From positions 5,392,336 to 5,456,335 of the forward strand of contig NC_039486.1 in assembly GCF_003590095.1 (NCBI RefSeq): a stretch of DNA of 64,000 nucleotides, given 5' to 3'. Source of the stretch: Trichoplusia ni. Taxonomy: Eukaryota; Arthropoda; Insecta; Lepidoptera; Noctuidae. How positions within the stretch are numbered: position 1 is the first letter of the stretch; each line of letters opens with the position of its first letter. A program made the position numbers and the translations under genes. The notes under the pieces were generated by a model. It searched no databases and was not told the origin of the DNA. It worked only from the letters and a program-made list of their open reading frames with translations. Below are positions 53,727 to 64,000 of this stretch, in pieces.

Positions 53727-54735
53727 TATGAACAGGTCCTTTATTTAATGCCTCTATAAAATACTTGTTATTGAGACCAAAAAGAGAGTTTTATTCTAAA
53801 AATCTCACAACATAACCTCAATAACATTTATCAACCACCTGTATTTGACGTTTTCTACTAGTTTGCCATAGATAAATAAATTATAACATTCAATTACCAT
53901 TACCAAAATTTTGAACGCGTATAGTTTACCAATAAATAATGACATGCATGTATAAACGCTCCTATTAATCTCATAAATTGATTAATTAATTTGAAAACTC
54001 GTAAGAAAAACTAATCTTTAAACAAAATTATTTGAAATTCTCATTCGGCACAGTTGTACTGTATTCAAACACAGATAGCAATACTGACCAAATATCTCTC
54101 TGTCAAAGGAGTAATGTCATGTTTACTGACATTGTCTCACTGCAAAGCTCGAGTCGAATCTATTTGAGTTGCGAGTTGCGGTAAACTTTACCTTTCACTC
54201 AGCGCTTATTCTAAAGCCGACGTTGAACCTAGAAAAACGGAGTGTACGTGACTAGTTTTCCATTTTCTCTAACATCTATGTCATGATTACTGTGATTCTA
54301 AAGATATAAATATCATTTTTACAAACAGTATTTATTATCTCAGCTTTAAGCTTCTCTGTTTATTTTTTGCAGCCTAAACATTAAAAAATTGGGCTGATCA
54401 ATTGAATTGGAGGCAAGCAGTCCTGCCGGCCTTTTAAGGTAAATGTTATTTATTTCAGCCTTATAATTCTAGTATACAAATATCTTTCAATTATTCTTCT
54501 GATGAAATTTGATGGAGCGCTTTAAAAAACAATACAAAGCAGAAGTACATTTTTCTTCTATACAGGGTGTAATATGTACTTAAATATTAGGAGTAAATAA
54601 TGTATTTGGTCTAATGTCAACCAAAGTAAAAAATGAAGTGTCAATTTTTTGCTTTTTCCATCAATTTATAAATGAAATCATTTAAGATATTTAATGACCT
54701 ATTTATTTTTATTTAAGTAAAGTTCAATTAAATTA
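53727..54735. other. Intergenic region upstream of DCAF13
   Basis: AT-rich, with no gene. It should hold the DCAF13 promoter just to the right of 53,726, but no motif is clear enough to mark. Confidence 0.5.
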
Positions 54736-54739
54736 AATG

Positions 54740-55440
54740 GGTTGACTTTAGAAACGGGCTGCACGAATTACTGGGTGTTTTTGGTTTTAATAGATCGGCA
54801 ATGATGCCCCGAGTTATAATATAAAGTGTTTTTGTGCGGAAATGTGTAGTTTTTGAGAAATCTTAAATTAAAGTTTTGAGGTTAATTCTCAAAAATGAAA
54901 CAGAAAATTTTATAATGTATGGCAAAAACTAGTGTTTTCTCACTCTAACCGTCATATTGAAGTGTCACTCAACTGTCAAAGAGTGTAATTACATTTCAAT
55001 AGTTCATTTAGTTCATTCGCTTTTCGTTCGCGATTGTTTATGTTCCGTGTTTTCGTATTGTGATTTTTCTAAATTGTTATGATGATTATCATATAAATCG
55101 AAATTTATGTAAAATGTTGAAATGTATAAAACTAAATCTAGAACCATCATCATAGTTAACACCCCGACTCGGAGCACCCCGACATGGACAGGTTAGGTTA
55201 GAAGTGGTTATTTATTTTTAAACCACCCAGAAGTAGGAGCCCCGCGAAGCGGGGCTCCGTCGACCGAGCCAATAACACCGTTTTGACACTCCTAACCTCA
55301 AAAATAAATTTCGAAAAATCTCAAAAAATATACGTTTCCGCATCTTTTCCCTTTAGGGGGTATATCCTGGGCACCACCCCTCCCCCCTCCCCCCATCCCC
55401 ACACTCCTATGAATGCAGCCGATTACTAAAGAATACCCCA
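54740..55440. mobile_element. About 700-bp long-TIR DNA element with an embedded GC hairpin
   Basis: Imperfect inverted arms of about 150-180 bp can be followed from both ends. Left-arm phrases GGGCTGCA (54,756), TGCGGAAATG, GTTTTTGAGAAATCTTAAA and GTTTTGAGGTTA reappear reverse-complemented on the right as TAACCTCAAAAA, AAAAATCTCAAAAAATATAC, CGTTTCCGCATC and TGCAGCC (55,414-55,420). There is no transposase ORF. A perfect 10-bp-stem, GAA-loop hairpin (GGAGCCCCGC...GCGGGGCTCC) lies at 55,236-55,258. The ends are approximate and no clean target duplication was found, so this is an older copy than the element at 33,928. Confidence 0.7.
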
Positions 55441-57300
55441 ATTATCAGCTTTGTTATGGTTATATTAAAGTTGTAAGTGTCATTAGTAAAGCATAAACAA
55501 CACACCTCCCTCACTCCATTAAAAAGAGGCAATTTTTGGTTTGGCAGCCTTGATGAATGCCAACCTTAATTTATTCATCGGATCCATAAGGATGGAGGAA
55601 TTTAAACACGGCGCATTTCCCCAGAACTGATAAACCCACATTTTTAATTTTAAAACTCCTATACCATTCCTGAATCATCTGGAAAAGAATTGCTGACTTG
55701 GATAAATGTAAATTTGTGGACTATCTTGTACAATCTAGTCTAATAGTAGAGTAAAATTCTAACGAAATGTCACCTCAAACCCTATCGACCTCTTCAAGTA
55801 GTGGAAGAAAGACAACACTATACGACCTGTAATGCGCGGTTTCGCTTCCAGCTTACGACTGTCACTTTATGGGGTGCTTAAATACACGTTACCCTGTGAC
55901 AAGCAGACAAACTTGACGTCACGTCGCGCGTCGCACTAATATTTTAAATAAAATATAAAATAAACGAACATGTTGGCGTTAAGTGTAGACTACGTGACAT
56001 TGTAGAGACATTACTTCACTTAGCAAATAAAAACCTAGGTACAAGTATTGACCATGAATCGTGTCGCTGCTATAAATAAACATTAAAGGTACTTAACGCT
56101 AACTCCTTGAAAGACCCTAGATATAAAAATTTCCATGAATATTAGTATGCAAAAGGCTAAAAGAAGAATCATTCTCTGAATAGCTACCTACTTCTAGTGG
56201 TAGCTATTATTTAATTGTTTTGAATATTAAATTACCTGCCCAAGTGATGACTCAGATGTCAGTTGAATATCTAGTCTACTGACATTTTGAGGCGTCTATG
56301 TATACCTGATAAAATGTTTCACGAAAAACGGGTTGCGTAATAAGCGAATCCATCCTTACTTCTAGCCACCACTTTATAGCAATTGAAAAATCTTTTTCCT
56401 AGCCTATTAATGGTTAGACATTCAATTGTAACCAAATAGCACAGGCTAGGATTATAATTAATGTGTACATTCCTACCACTTGTCTACATGTCATGAGTAA
56501 GTTATTTTGTCAGCACTCAATTTATATGAATTTTAGTTGATCACAAAGGCCTTTAATACAAGCCTTTACCCTACTAAGACCTAATGGGCAAATTGTGATT
56601 GCGCAACGGATAACTTTCCTAGTTTCTTGCATAACCAGGCCTTAATATTATAGAATATTTATGCAAAACCTTAATAGAAGGAAATTTAAGATTCCGGCTG
56701 TTCTTTTGAAATCGTGGACTTACATAAAGTAACCTAAAGAAGAGGCTACACATTTCATAAAATGCTCAATCAACTTTTTCAAAAAGCTTAAGTACTATCT
56801 AGTCTACTAGCACTCGGAGTGAAAGTTCCTAGGTCTCTTTAGGTCTTTACACTGTATTAGATCGTAGCCAATCTATTTGCAGTTAATCGAAATGTACAAA
56901 TGTATTAATATTATAACTCGTCTAAAACATAACTTAGTACCCAGTTTATCGTGATTTCGATGTCACTGCTATTTTCCCATCCCCCTTGCGATAGACACCA
57001 GACGACCTTCATGCGCTAATGCATAATGTACAGTCATGAATACACATTAATGTTATCTACCATGCAGATCCTTGTTGATAACATCTTTATTTCAAAACAA
57101 AACATAACTTTGCGACTGTTATGTTGTATGACACAATATTTTTACGCTTTACAGTCACGGAATCACAGCTCAATGTATGTAAAAGTGAGAAGCGGTCCCC
57201 TAATGTATATAACATGTATTAATAAAGTCATATCGTCACAGCGGTAGTTAGATAAGGTCACCGGCTTGCTAGCAAGCTGCTCAATGGCAGTATTTTGTTC
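55441..57300. other. Intergenic region between the TIR element and P4HA
   Basis: No gene is recognised. The stretch is AT-rich with short ORFs only. A 14-bp perfect palindrome GCTTGCTAGCAAGC (57,264-57,277) starts a GC-richer block (57,250-57,345) that may be the P4HA promoter. Confidence 0.5.
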
Positions 57301-57319
57301 GTTGACCCGCGAGCGGCTG

Positions 57320-57478
57320 CGCTGGCGCACGCTCGTGCTAACACCGAATTTGTTACACGAATTTATGATATTTTGATCTCTTTTAGTGCTGTATAATTTT
57401 GGTGGTTTGATAATTCAATAAAATAGTTTTGAGAATCCTTCAGTTATTTGGTGTGTGATTCATAAATATTTTTACAAG
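57320..57478 (+). other. Possible P4HA 5' non-coding exon
   Basis: The first P4HA coding exon has a splice acceptor 26 nt before its ATG, so at least one upstream 5' UTR exon must exist if the gene is spliced there. The best candidate donor I see is ACAAG|GTAAGG at 57,478, downstream of a GC-richer promoter-like block. The left boundary is arbitrary. Confidence 0.3.
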
Positions 57479-58103
57479 GTAAGGTTGTCTGCAGGAATCA
57501 ACGAGATGCTAACGCTTTTAGTGAACCCCTAAAGCAGAAATCCATTTTTAATCTTGTCTGAAAAATATTCCTGCATGCAAAATAGTGCTGAAGTAACAAT
57601 TTGCTAATATTTATTCTTATATACAACAGCGGATACTGACGTGGAATCTCAAGAACCGTTATAATCTTCATTTAATAACAATAGTGTAGCCTGTAAGTGT
57701 GAAATATGAATATTTTATCCATAACTAGTCATAAAATTTAATTTGAAATGGTTGTTAACCTCATCTTCTGTCATTCTTCATAATAAGACAATGCATTTTA
57801 TTATTTACTATAAATTCAATATTATCATTGCTTAGAGATTTTTTTATCAGTGATGTCACACCACCCACTTATTTTATTCATAACTGAACTTTAGTTTGCC
57901 GGTTTTTATATTTAAGTTTATAAAAGAACACATTTACTATCCTACTCTATTTTAATGTCTGATTCATATTTTAGTCCCTACTAACTGCAAAAATAGATCA
58001 AACTGCTTTCACTGTTCCCGTTCACCGACGTCCTTCCACGTACATAGTCATTCATAGCGAATCATAGCCGTCCTAAATTCCCAGCCATGAAAACCATCAA
58101 AAT

Positions 58104-58361
58104 TCAACACATAAGCTCCATCAAACCCAACGCTCTACAAACAATTCTTGGTAGCAATTCCTTTAAAACGTCTTGCGTCTTGTTAATATTCCAATTTAGT
58201 GTCATTGCTATAGAGAGTTCGAGAGAATAATTGAGAGCAGTAGAACAATATTTGATAGTAGCCAACCATTTGTTATCATGAATTCCTATACCTACAGATA
58301 ATAAAACGGTCGCCGCCACCCATACGCGAGTAAAATCACGTCCACCACTGTTCCTGTTTCT
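58104..58361 (-). other. Unidentified open frame, possibly coding
   Basis: On the minus strand a frame opens after a TAA near 58,364. It runs TRNRNSGGRDFTRVW, then a hydrophobic stretch VAATVLLSVGIGI, then a mixed helical-looking region to a stop at 58,104 (about 85 residues). There is no clear ATG near the front and no family I recognise. It lies opposite to P4HA, inside its presumed first intron. It may be a lone exon, a transposon scrap or chance. Confidence 0.2.
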
Positions 58362-59774
58362 TGTTTATTTATTTTTTATGCAGAAACGTTCATTGGCCCT
58401 GTAAGCTCTTCATAGACACGAAAGCATAAAGCTCTTTTATAAGTTAAATGTCGTATTAAAGAAAAATCGCGTCCTATAATTGTAGATTAAACTAAGTGCT
58501 TATTAAAATTATTGAAAATGCGATCTTTGATAGTAAATACTAGCTTCGTTTTCAGTTGAGATAGAGAACTTGAACAGCTTTTATCCATCTATGTTTGCGA
58601 CAGTGCTCATGGCATGTGCAATGAATCGTAAATTACAGTGGCCGCTGGGCAGTCAATGCCCGATCGGATAATAAAAATCAAATGTATAACAATGGTAATT
58701 GTTCATATGCAGTTTCTGGAGTGTGTTATTTTTATCTCGTGCTTTGAGGCTTGGATGACATAAGAACTATAAATATATATTAAAAATACCACTTGCTCAT
58801 AAATGGATATACTCTGGTTTAAGAACAATTAGCATAAAAAAACGCATTTTAATATTGACATAATTAATTGACACAATCCTGATCCTGCTAAGGTAGAGTC
58901 GGTTTTCCTCGTCAGATTTCTTAGAACGTGTTAAAAATATCCCAACCGTCTTATCGCCTGAACACATTTAAAGACCGGTGACAAAATTAAAGGTACAAAA
59001 CCTCATTTACCTTTGGTCCTCCGAATTTTTAGAAGAGGCTGAGACAAAATACTTATTTGTTCGCGCGTTTGGATACCTCGACCGCTTTGGTAATCTAATC
59101 GCGGGACCACAATTTGGTTGCTTAGGAAGGCTCTTGTTTAAAACAGAAATCGATGTATGAAAAAGTTAAACTTATTTTAAAACGAGGTAGGTAGGTTCTT
59201 GTTGAGTCAATTTCCCAAAAAATACCGTTATTAGTAAGAACCTGAGTAAATAACCTTTTGGTTTAGGATTTCAAACCTCTTTTACCTCATGTTCAAAGTA
59301 TTTTCTTTTAGGTATCTAGACATAAATGAGTCTCATAAAGTTAGACCCGTGTAAATGTATTTATCAACTCCCAACTGTTCTGTAAATGTGATTTCCTTTA
59401 CCTTCCTAATTAAAGCAATTTTGACGACGACTAGATCCAGCAATAAATTAATATAATGTCACACATTACAACGATATTAGGCAACAGAATACCAGAGCTA
59501 TTAATCTGTAACTGGTTTCCTTTAATACATTTCATCGCCTTACTGATTCGATTCTTTCGTATTGACGTACCTAGTTGTATTTTAATATATTCTGTTTCTA
59601 ATAATATATTTTTATTACAAAGTTTACAAAGGTATTGCAAAGAAAAATGTAAATTTTGGACAGTTTAAAATATATTTAAGAGAGAACGACAAGGTACAAT
59701 GTTATTTCGACCATTGCTCAGGTTAAGATAGTGCAATATTGTAATTTATTAAATTAGTATTAATTCTTCCCCAG

Positions 59775-59800
59775 GTCGAGGACTCAGTCAGGGTATCAAA
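59775..59800 (+). promoter_or_regulatory. P4HA: P4HA 5' UTR segment of the first coding exon
   Basis: The acceptor TTCTTCCCCAG ends at 59,774 and is followed by 26 nt before ATG (context ATCAAAATGA, close to the insect start consensus). This places the ATG in a spliced exon rather than the first exon. Confidence 0.6.
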
Positions 59801-62800
59801 ATGACGCGAAATTTGAAAATACTACCCATATTATGCTTTTTAATTTTATTGAATCTATGCATACGAACACAAGCAGAACTATTCACAGCTATAGCAGAAG
59901 TAGAGCATTTATTAGAAACACACAAGAGGATAATAGATGATCTAGACCATTATATCGATAAAGAAGAACGAAGACTTGCGACGCTAAAGAGGTAATAAAG
60001 CCATCAACCTCTTTTATTGAACAGACTTCACGGCATAAACTGGCGTCTTCCTACCACAATTGCAGCAGGCTTGCTTCCCATGCCAGCAATCTTGTCTTCA
60101 TTTTATAACCAGAAAATGTAATTACATACTTGAATTCGGAACTGTATACTTTTTTCTACTTTTCAGGCATCTAAATATATATAAAACGGAGCATGAGCGA
60201 GCTATGGAAGATATTCCCAACTACTTGGGGAACCCCATCAACGCGTTCACTCTGATCAAAAGACTGACGACTGACTTAGATCATATAGAAAGCAGTATTA
60301 AAATAGGAACAGGTAATTATAAGTCGACTTATATTAACTTGCTTTACGTGTGAAGTCTAGACATAACCCTTAACGCTGTTTGGGAATACAAAAGACAGAA
60401 AAAAATGATGTATTACTATGTTTTCGTAATGTTGTAATGAATTGAAAGTTCTTAACTTAAAAAAAAAACTATGTAAAAGTGTTATCTCTAAAATATTAAT
60501 ATGAAATATAATTAAAAAATATAAGATGTCATGTCCTTGACCCAGTAAAATGGAAGTTCATCTATTATTAAGGCAAAGACGCGGAAATTTAAAGCACAAC
60601 GAAATCGAAATTGCTTTTGTTACTGGCGCATCGCGTGTGGTCATGGTATTCACAGCTTAATTAATTCGATTTGCCGTGACACGCCTTTTATAGATAAACG
60701 TTTTAGTAACGTCTACTACTATGTAGATCTTTTCTACATTACATACAATATTCCAATTTTTATTTTCGTTTTATGTAGAATACCATGATTATTTGAAATA
60801 TTGGTATTTATTCTGAAAACACCGAAAACAATCAAATGTAATATTTTTATTTGTAGTGTATTTTGTACCAAAATAAAGTCTCTTGAATAAATCTGAAACT
60901 ATACACCAGCATACATAAACACGAACAAGTCTGCTAAAGTACTTAATTATTATAATTGCCATCACAGGGCCACAAAAAACAGATAATTAGCCTATTAATG
61001 TCGTGGAATAATTTTATTAAGTAAAACAATAGCATTCACAAATTCACAAGCATTGGCAATGGGCATACAGCTGTGGAACACAGTTGATTGACACACTACC
61101 AAAAAACAAACTTCTGTATCGCAACTCCACTATTCAGTACTGTGTTTTGTCAGTTCTCCAAGAGTAATAGACTTTAATGAGGTGTTTATTGTTTTCCGTG
61201 AAATGTATTGAAGCTGGCAAAAAGTAATCAATAGTTACTAAATAACCAATGAACGTACGAAATATTGTTATTAGTTATCCGTTATATGTTGGCATCAAAG
61301 AATTTACCAGGCTAAGGACAGGCAGTAGTAATCCGTTGAAGTCCAGCATGCCTCTGTCTTCCTTATCATAGAATTAGTCCATGAAGGCTACCAGCGTAAT
61401 AAATAAAACGGTACCGCTAATTGTTCCATGCGGTAGTGACTGGGCAAATTTTACTGCGTTCTGATCCTGATCTGGTGTTAAATTAATTTACAGAGCAAAC
61501 AATCACACGTTTGTTCAGTTCTTTTGTTCAATGCTAAATTTTACACCGATAGGCAAAATAAAAATGTAATATTTGTTTAGACCCACATTTTTTTTTTATT
61601 CTTGAGTCAAATTTTAATCATAATTTTATTTAATTACAGAGTACATAAAAAACATAACAATGAACCATGAAGACGTGAAATACCCAGCTTTAGAAGATCT
61701 GACGGGAGCTGCGCAGGCGCTTACTAGATTACAGAAAACCTACAATTTGGATGTTAAAGACCTCGCTGAAGGAAAACTGAACGGTGTTGCATACAGGTAA
61801 TTAATTATTGTTTAAATTTTACAGCTTCTGTCAGATATGTAGCTATAATCGAAACTTTTTCCGTTACAAAACTCAAATGGAGGACTTAAGTTCATAATAA
61901 GAAATTATAGAGATTTATCGTTTTTCTTTAAAATATTTTCAACAACACACTAACAGCTGGCAAATGTGTATTTTAAAGATTATTAACAACAAAGATTTTT
62001 TAGTACACAATAACAACAAAAAGTAGGCCGAAAATAATAGATATCTCATGAATATTTAAGATAAGAATACCGCTATATTATACAGTTTAGAAGTAATTAT
62101 CTTTTGAAAGATGGAAGTGCAGGTTATTAGCTGTTTATCATTTAAAATCGTGTAATTATTATCTTCTTACTTTGTACAAAGTAGGTAATATGTCTTAGAT
62201 TTCAATCTCAAAAACATACCTACTGTCTATATTGTTCAATAAATGTGATAACGAATATCATTTATCGTGTATTGTGCCTAATAAAAACCTGCGAATATTT
62301 TGTATTGTAGTAGTGTCATTTATATAAAAGCATGTTCTTTCTTAGAAAGCCGTTTAAGGCTGCGTTTTCTCTAGGGGTACACAAGGTAAATGTACAAAGT
62401 GAAGACGTGTACCGAAACTATGAAACTACGTGAGTCTTCCCACCAAAAGTTTATTTGGAACATAAATCAGCCACTTTCCACCCATCGTTTTGTTTTTTAT
62501 GCACAAAAACCTTGCAACATAACCCACGGATCTCATTCTTGTGTTTTGAAAATAATGCACGGTGACGGTGAAAATTAGTACGGTCAGCATACAAATTACA
62601 TGAACTGTGCTAGATTTAAAAGATATGTTATCACAACTGTATGTATTGTAAAAAAAATTGTATGTATTGTACATACAATTTAGTATTGGATTGTGAACAA
62701 AATATTTTAAGACCGGTAAAAAATAGAAAACTTTAACCTGACATTCGTTGCTGACCATACAATATGCTTATACTTTACATTAAAAAAATTATATAAAATG

Positions 62801-63814
62801 ATTGTGTTGTTCCTAGTACTCCGATGTCGGCAGGCGATTGCTACGAGCTCGGCCGAGCTTTATATAACGAAAGGGACTATATCAACGCCCGTGCCTGGAT
62901 GATGGAGGCTTTAAGAAAATATGAGGAAGAAAATGTCCCTTATCCGTTCACGGAGGTTGACATACTGGAGTATATTAGCTTCTCGTATTATTTGTTGGGT
63001 TGGTATATATTGATGAATGTTTCATAATTTTTAGAAATTTCATAATCACTGATTAGCCGCTATCTGGCAGATAAATTAAAAAAAATGACATTCTTTGTAT
63101 GAAAAATTCTGTCAAGTAATTTAACAGGAACTTATGCGGCGATTGTGAAACAGGCCCTTAGAGTTAGAAAAGCCTAATTATAGAGCTGTCGATGAGACTG
63201 GTCCTGAGCTAGCTAGTTCTTATTTAAAAATAACTGCATACCACTTTAAGTATTCTATACTTTCTTGCCGTATGATTACTCAATCGCTAATCGTTACAGG
63301 TGACACAAGAAGCGCTTTAGAATGGACGAACAAATTGCTAGCAGTCGATCCGAAGCATGTGCGGGCTAAGGGCAACGTGCCTCATTACAAGAAGAGTATT
63401 GAAGAAGAAGAGGCCAGGCTTAGGAAGGAACGGCGAGGGGTACGAAATGAAACTAAAAAAAATATTAGCTTTTAAGATACAGTCCAATGTTGCCTGCCAT
63501 TCATGGTCAAGTGAAATGACCTTGGAGTAACCTTGAAAATGGCCGTTGAAGTACTCTGAAATTCGAAGTTCTTTTAGTAGCGTTAAGTTAGACAGATTTA
63601 GATAGTGCATCTTGAAAATGGACCAGACTGAAGTAGATTTACTTCTTGTAAATAATATTTAATGCTTTTATCAAATTTAACAGGAGACAGGCTCTGACGA
63701 ACCCAAAGAAAAACCGGTTGAGGTGACTGAAACTGATAGCTATGCGAAGGAGAGAAGTGCATATGAAGCGCTGTGCCGCGGAGAAATGGACATACCTGTA
63801 GCTGTATCTAAAAG
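59801..63814 (+). CDS. P4HA: Prolyl 4-hydroxylase subunit alpha, N-terminal part (runs off right edge)
   Basis: Six coding exons join in phase: 59,801-59,991, 60,167-60,312, 61,640-61,796, 62,817-62,998, 63,300-63,439 and 63,684-63,814 (315 codons plus two bases). Residues 1-25 form a signal peptide (hydrophobic ILPILCFLILLNLCI, then A before ELFTAIAEVE). Residues 26 to about 165 are the P4HA N-terminal dimerisation region (NPINAFTLIKRLTTD, LTGAAQALTRLQKTYNLD). Residues 172 to about 255 are the TPR-like peptide-substrate-binding domain (DCYELGRALYNERDY, ALEWTNKLLAVDP, RAKGN). The conserved YEALCRGE near residue 300 precedes the Fe(II)/2-oxoglutarate catalytic domain, which lies outside. The enzyme works in the ER with protein disulfide isomerase, hydroxylating prolines of collagen-like proteins. 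The exon 4 donor is weak (G|GTTGGT) but gives the right frame. Which insect P4HA paralogue this is cannot be told. Confidence 0.92.
60313..61639 (+). other. P4HA: P4HA intron 2
   Basis: A 1.3-kb AT-rich intron (GTAATT to TTACAG) with nothing else recognised; the flanking exons join in phase 1. Confidence 0.8.
61797..62816 (+). other. P4HA: P4HA intron 3, with a 21-nt palindrome
   Basis: A 1.0-kb intron (GTAATT to TTCCTAG). It contains a direct repeat of TGTATGTATTGTA near 62,638-62,670, the second copy being part of a perfect 9-bp-arm palindrome, TTGTATGTA-TTG-TACATACAA (62,658-62,678). It also contains ACTTTGTACAAAGT near 62,170. No exon was recognised. Confidence 0.7.
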
Positions 63815-64000
63815 GTAAAATTAAATAATGATCATTCGGACAGAAAATAATCAACCAACCAATATACTTAATACAAACACTTCAATTAATCAACACACAC
63901 ATTATTTTAACATTATTGACTTTATTTTGTGACCGTATGATGAGATAAATAATGCGGTACATAAAGTAGAAAAGTCAATACTCAAGTACTTCTGAAGAAG

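Noticed and set aside
62426..62758. 110-codon minus-strand ORF in P4HA intron 3
   Set aside because: Includes a low-complexity, palindromic stretch and shows no similarity; it looks like chance in AT-rich intron.
1..64000. CRISPR arrays, bacterial operons or ribosome binding sites
   Set aside because: None are present; introns and eukaryotic gene structure run through the window.

Overview
The window looks like nuclear DNA of an insect, most likely a moth or butterfly (Lepidoptera). It is AT-rich, its coding exons are short and bounded by GT/AG introns, its intergenic spaces are large, and it holds the worn 3' end of a non-LTR retrotransposon with a TTA-repeat tail plus several short inverted-repeat DNA elements. 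Four protein-coding genes can be read with confidence. The clade assignment is inferred from the style of the repeats and from protein similarity recalled from memory, not from any search.

Left half (1 to about 30,080): the 5' part of dachshund (dac) on the minus strand. Exon 1 (29,129-29,694) carries the start codon, a low-complexity N-terminus and the SKI/SNO/DAC DNA-binding domain. A GC-rich promoter lies just to its right. Almost everything to the left of exon 1 is very long dac intron. It holds a well-formed, phase-matched 27-nt candidate micro-exon (7,079-7,105), a relic of a LINE, and many GC-richer islets that may be regulatory. The rest of dac lies beyond the left edge.

Centre (about 30,100-47,200): a 17-kb stretch with no gene I can support. 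It contains a 733-bp terminal-inverted-repeat element with an 8-bp target duplication (33,928-34,660), a perfect 19-bp-stem hairpin (33,567-33,610) and a 133-bp palindromic MITE (43,802-43,934).

Right part (47,360-63,814): KLHDC3 (plus strand, five coding exons, 380 aa, complete) faces DCAF13/Sof1 (minus strand, five coding exons, 447 aa, complete). Their stop codons are about 260 bp apart and their poly(A) signals are interleaved. After a spacer with a second long-TIR element (about 54,740-55,440) comes the 5' part of prolyl 4-hydroxylase subunit alpha (plus strand, six coding exons up to the right edge). It includes the signal peptide, the dimerisation region and the peptide-substrate-binding domain. 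The catalytic domain lies beyond the window.

The genes do not form one pathway. KLHDC3 (a CUL2 substrate receptor) and DCAF13 (a ribosome-biogenesis factor also listed as a CUL4 receptor) are housekeeping genes. P4HA acts in the ER on collagen-like proteins. dac is a developmental transcription regulator whose wide intronic and upstream deserts are typical of such genes. The best candidates for something not yet described are the dac micro-exon with an adjacent 10-bp-period GTTCGG array, the second dac exon 1 donor, and the 733-bp foldback element.
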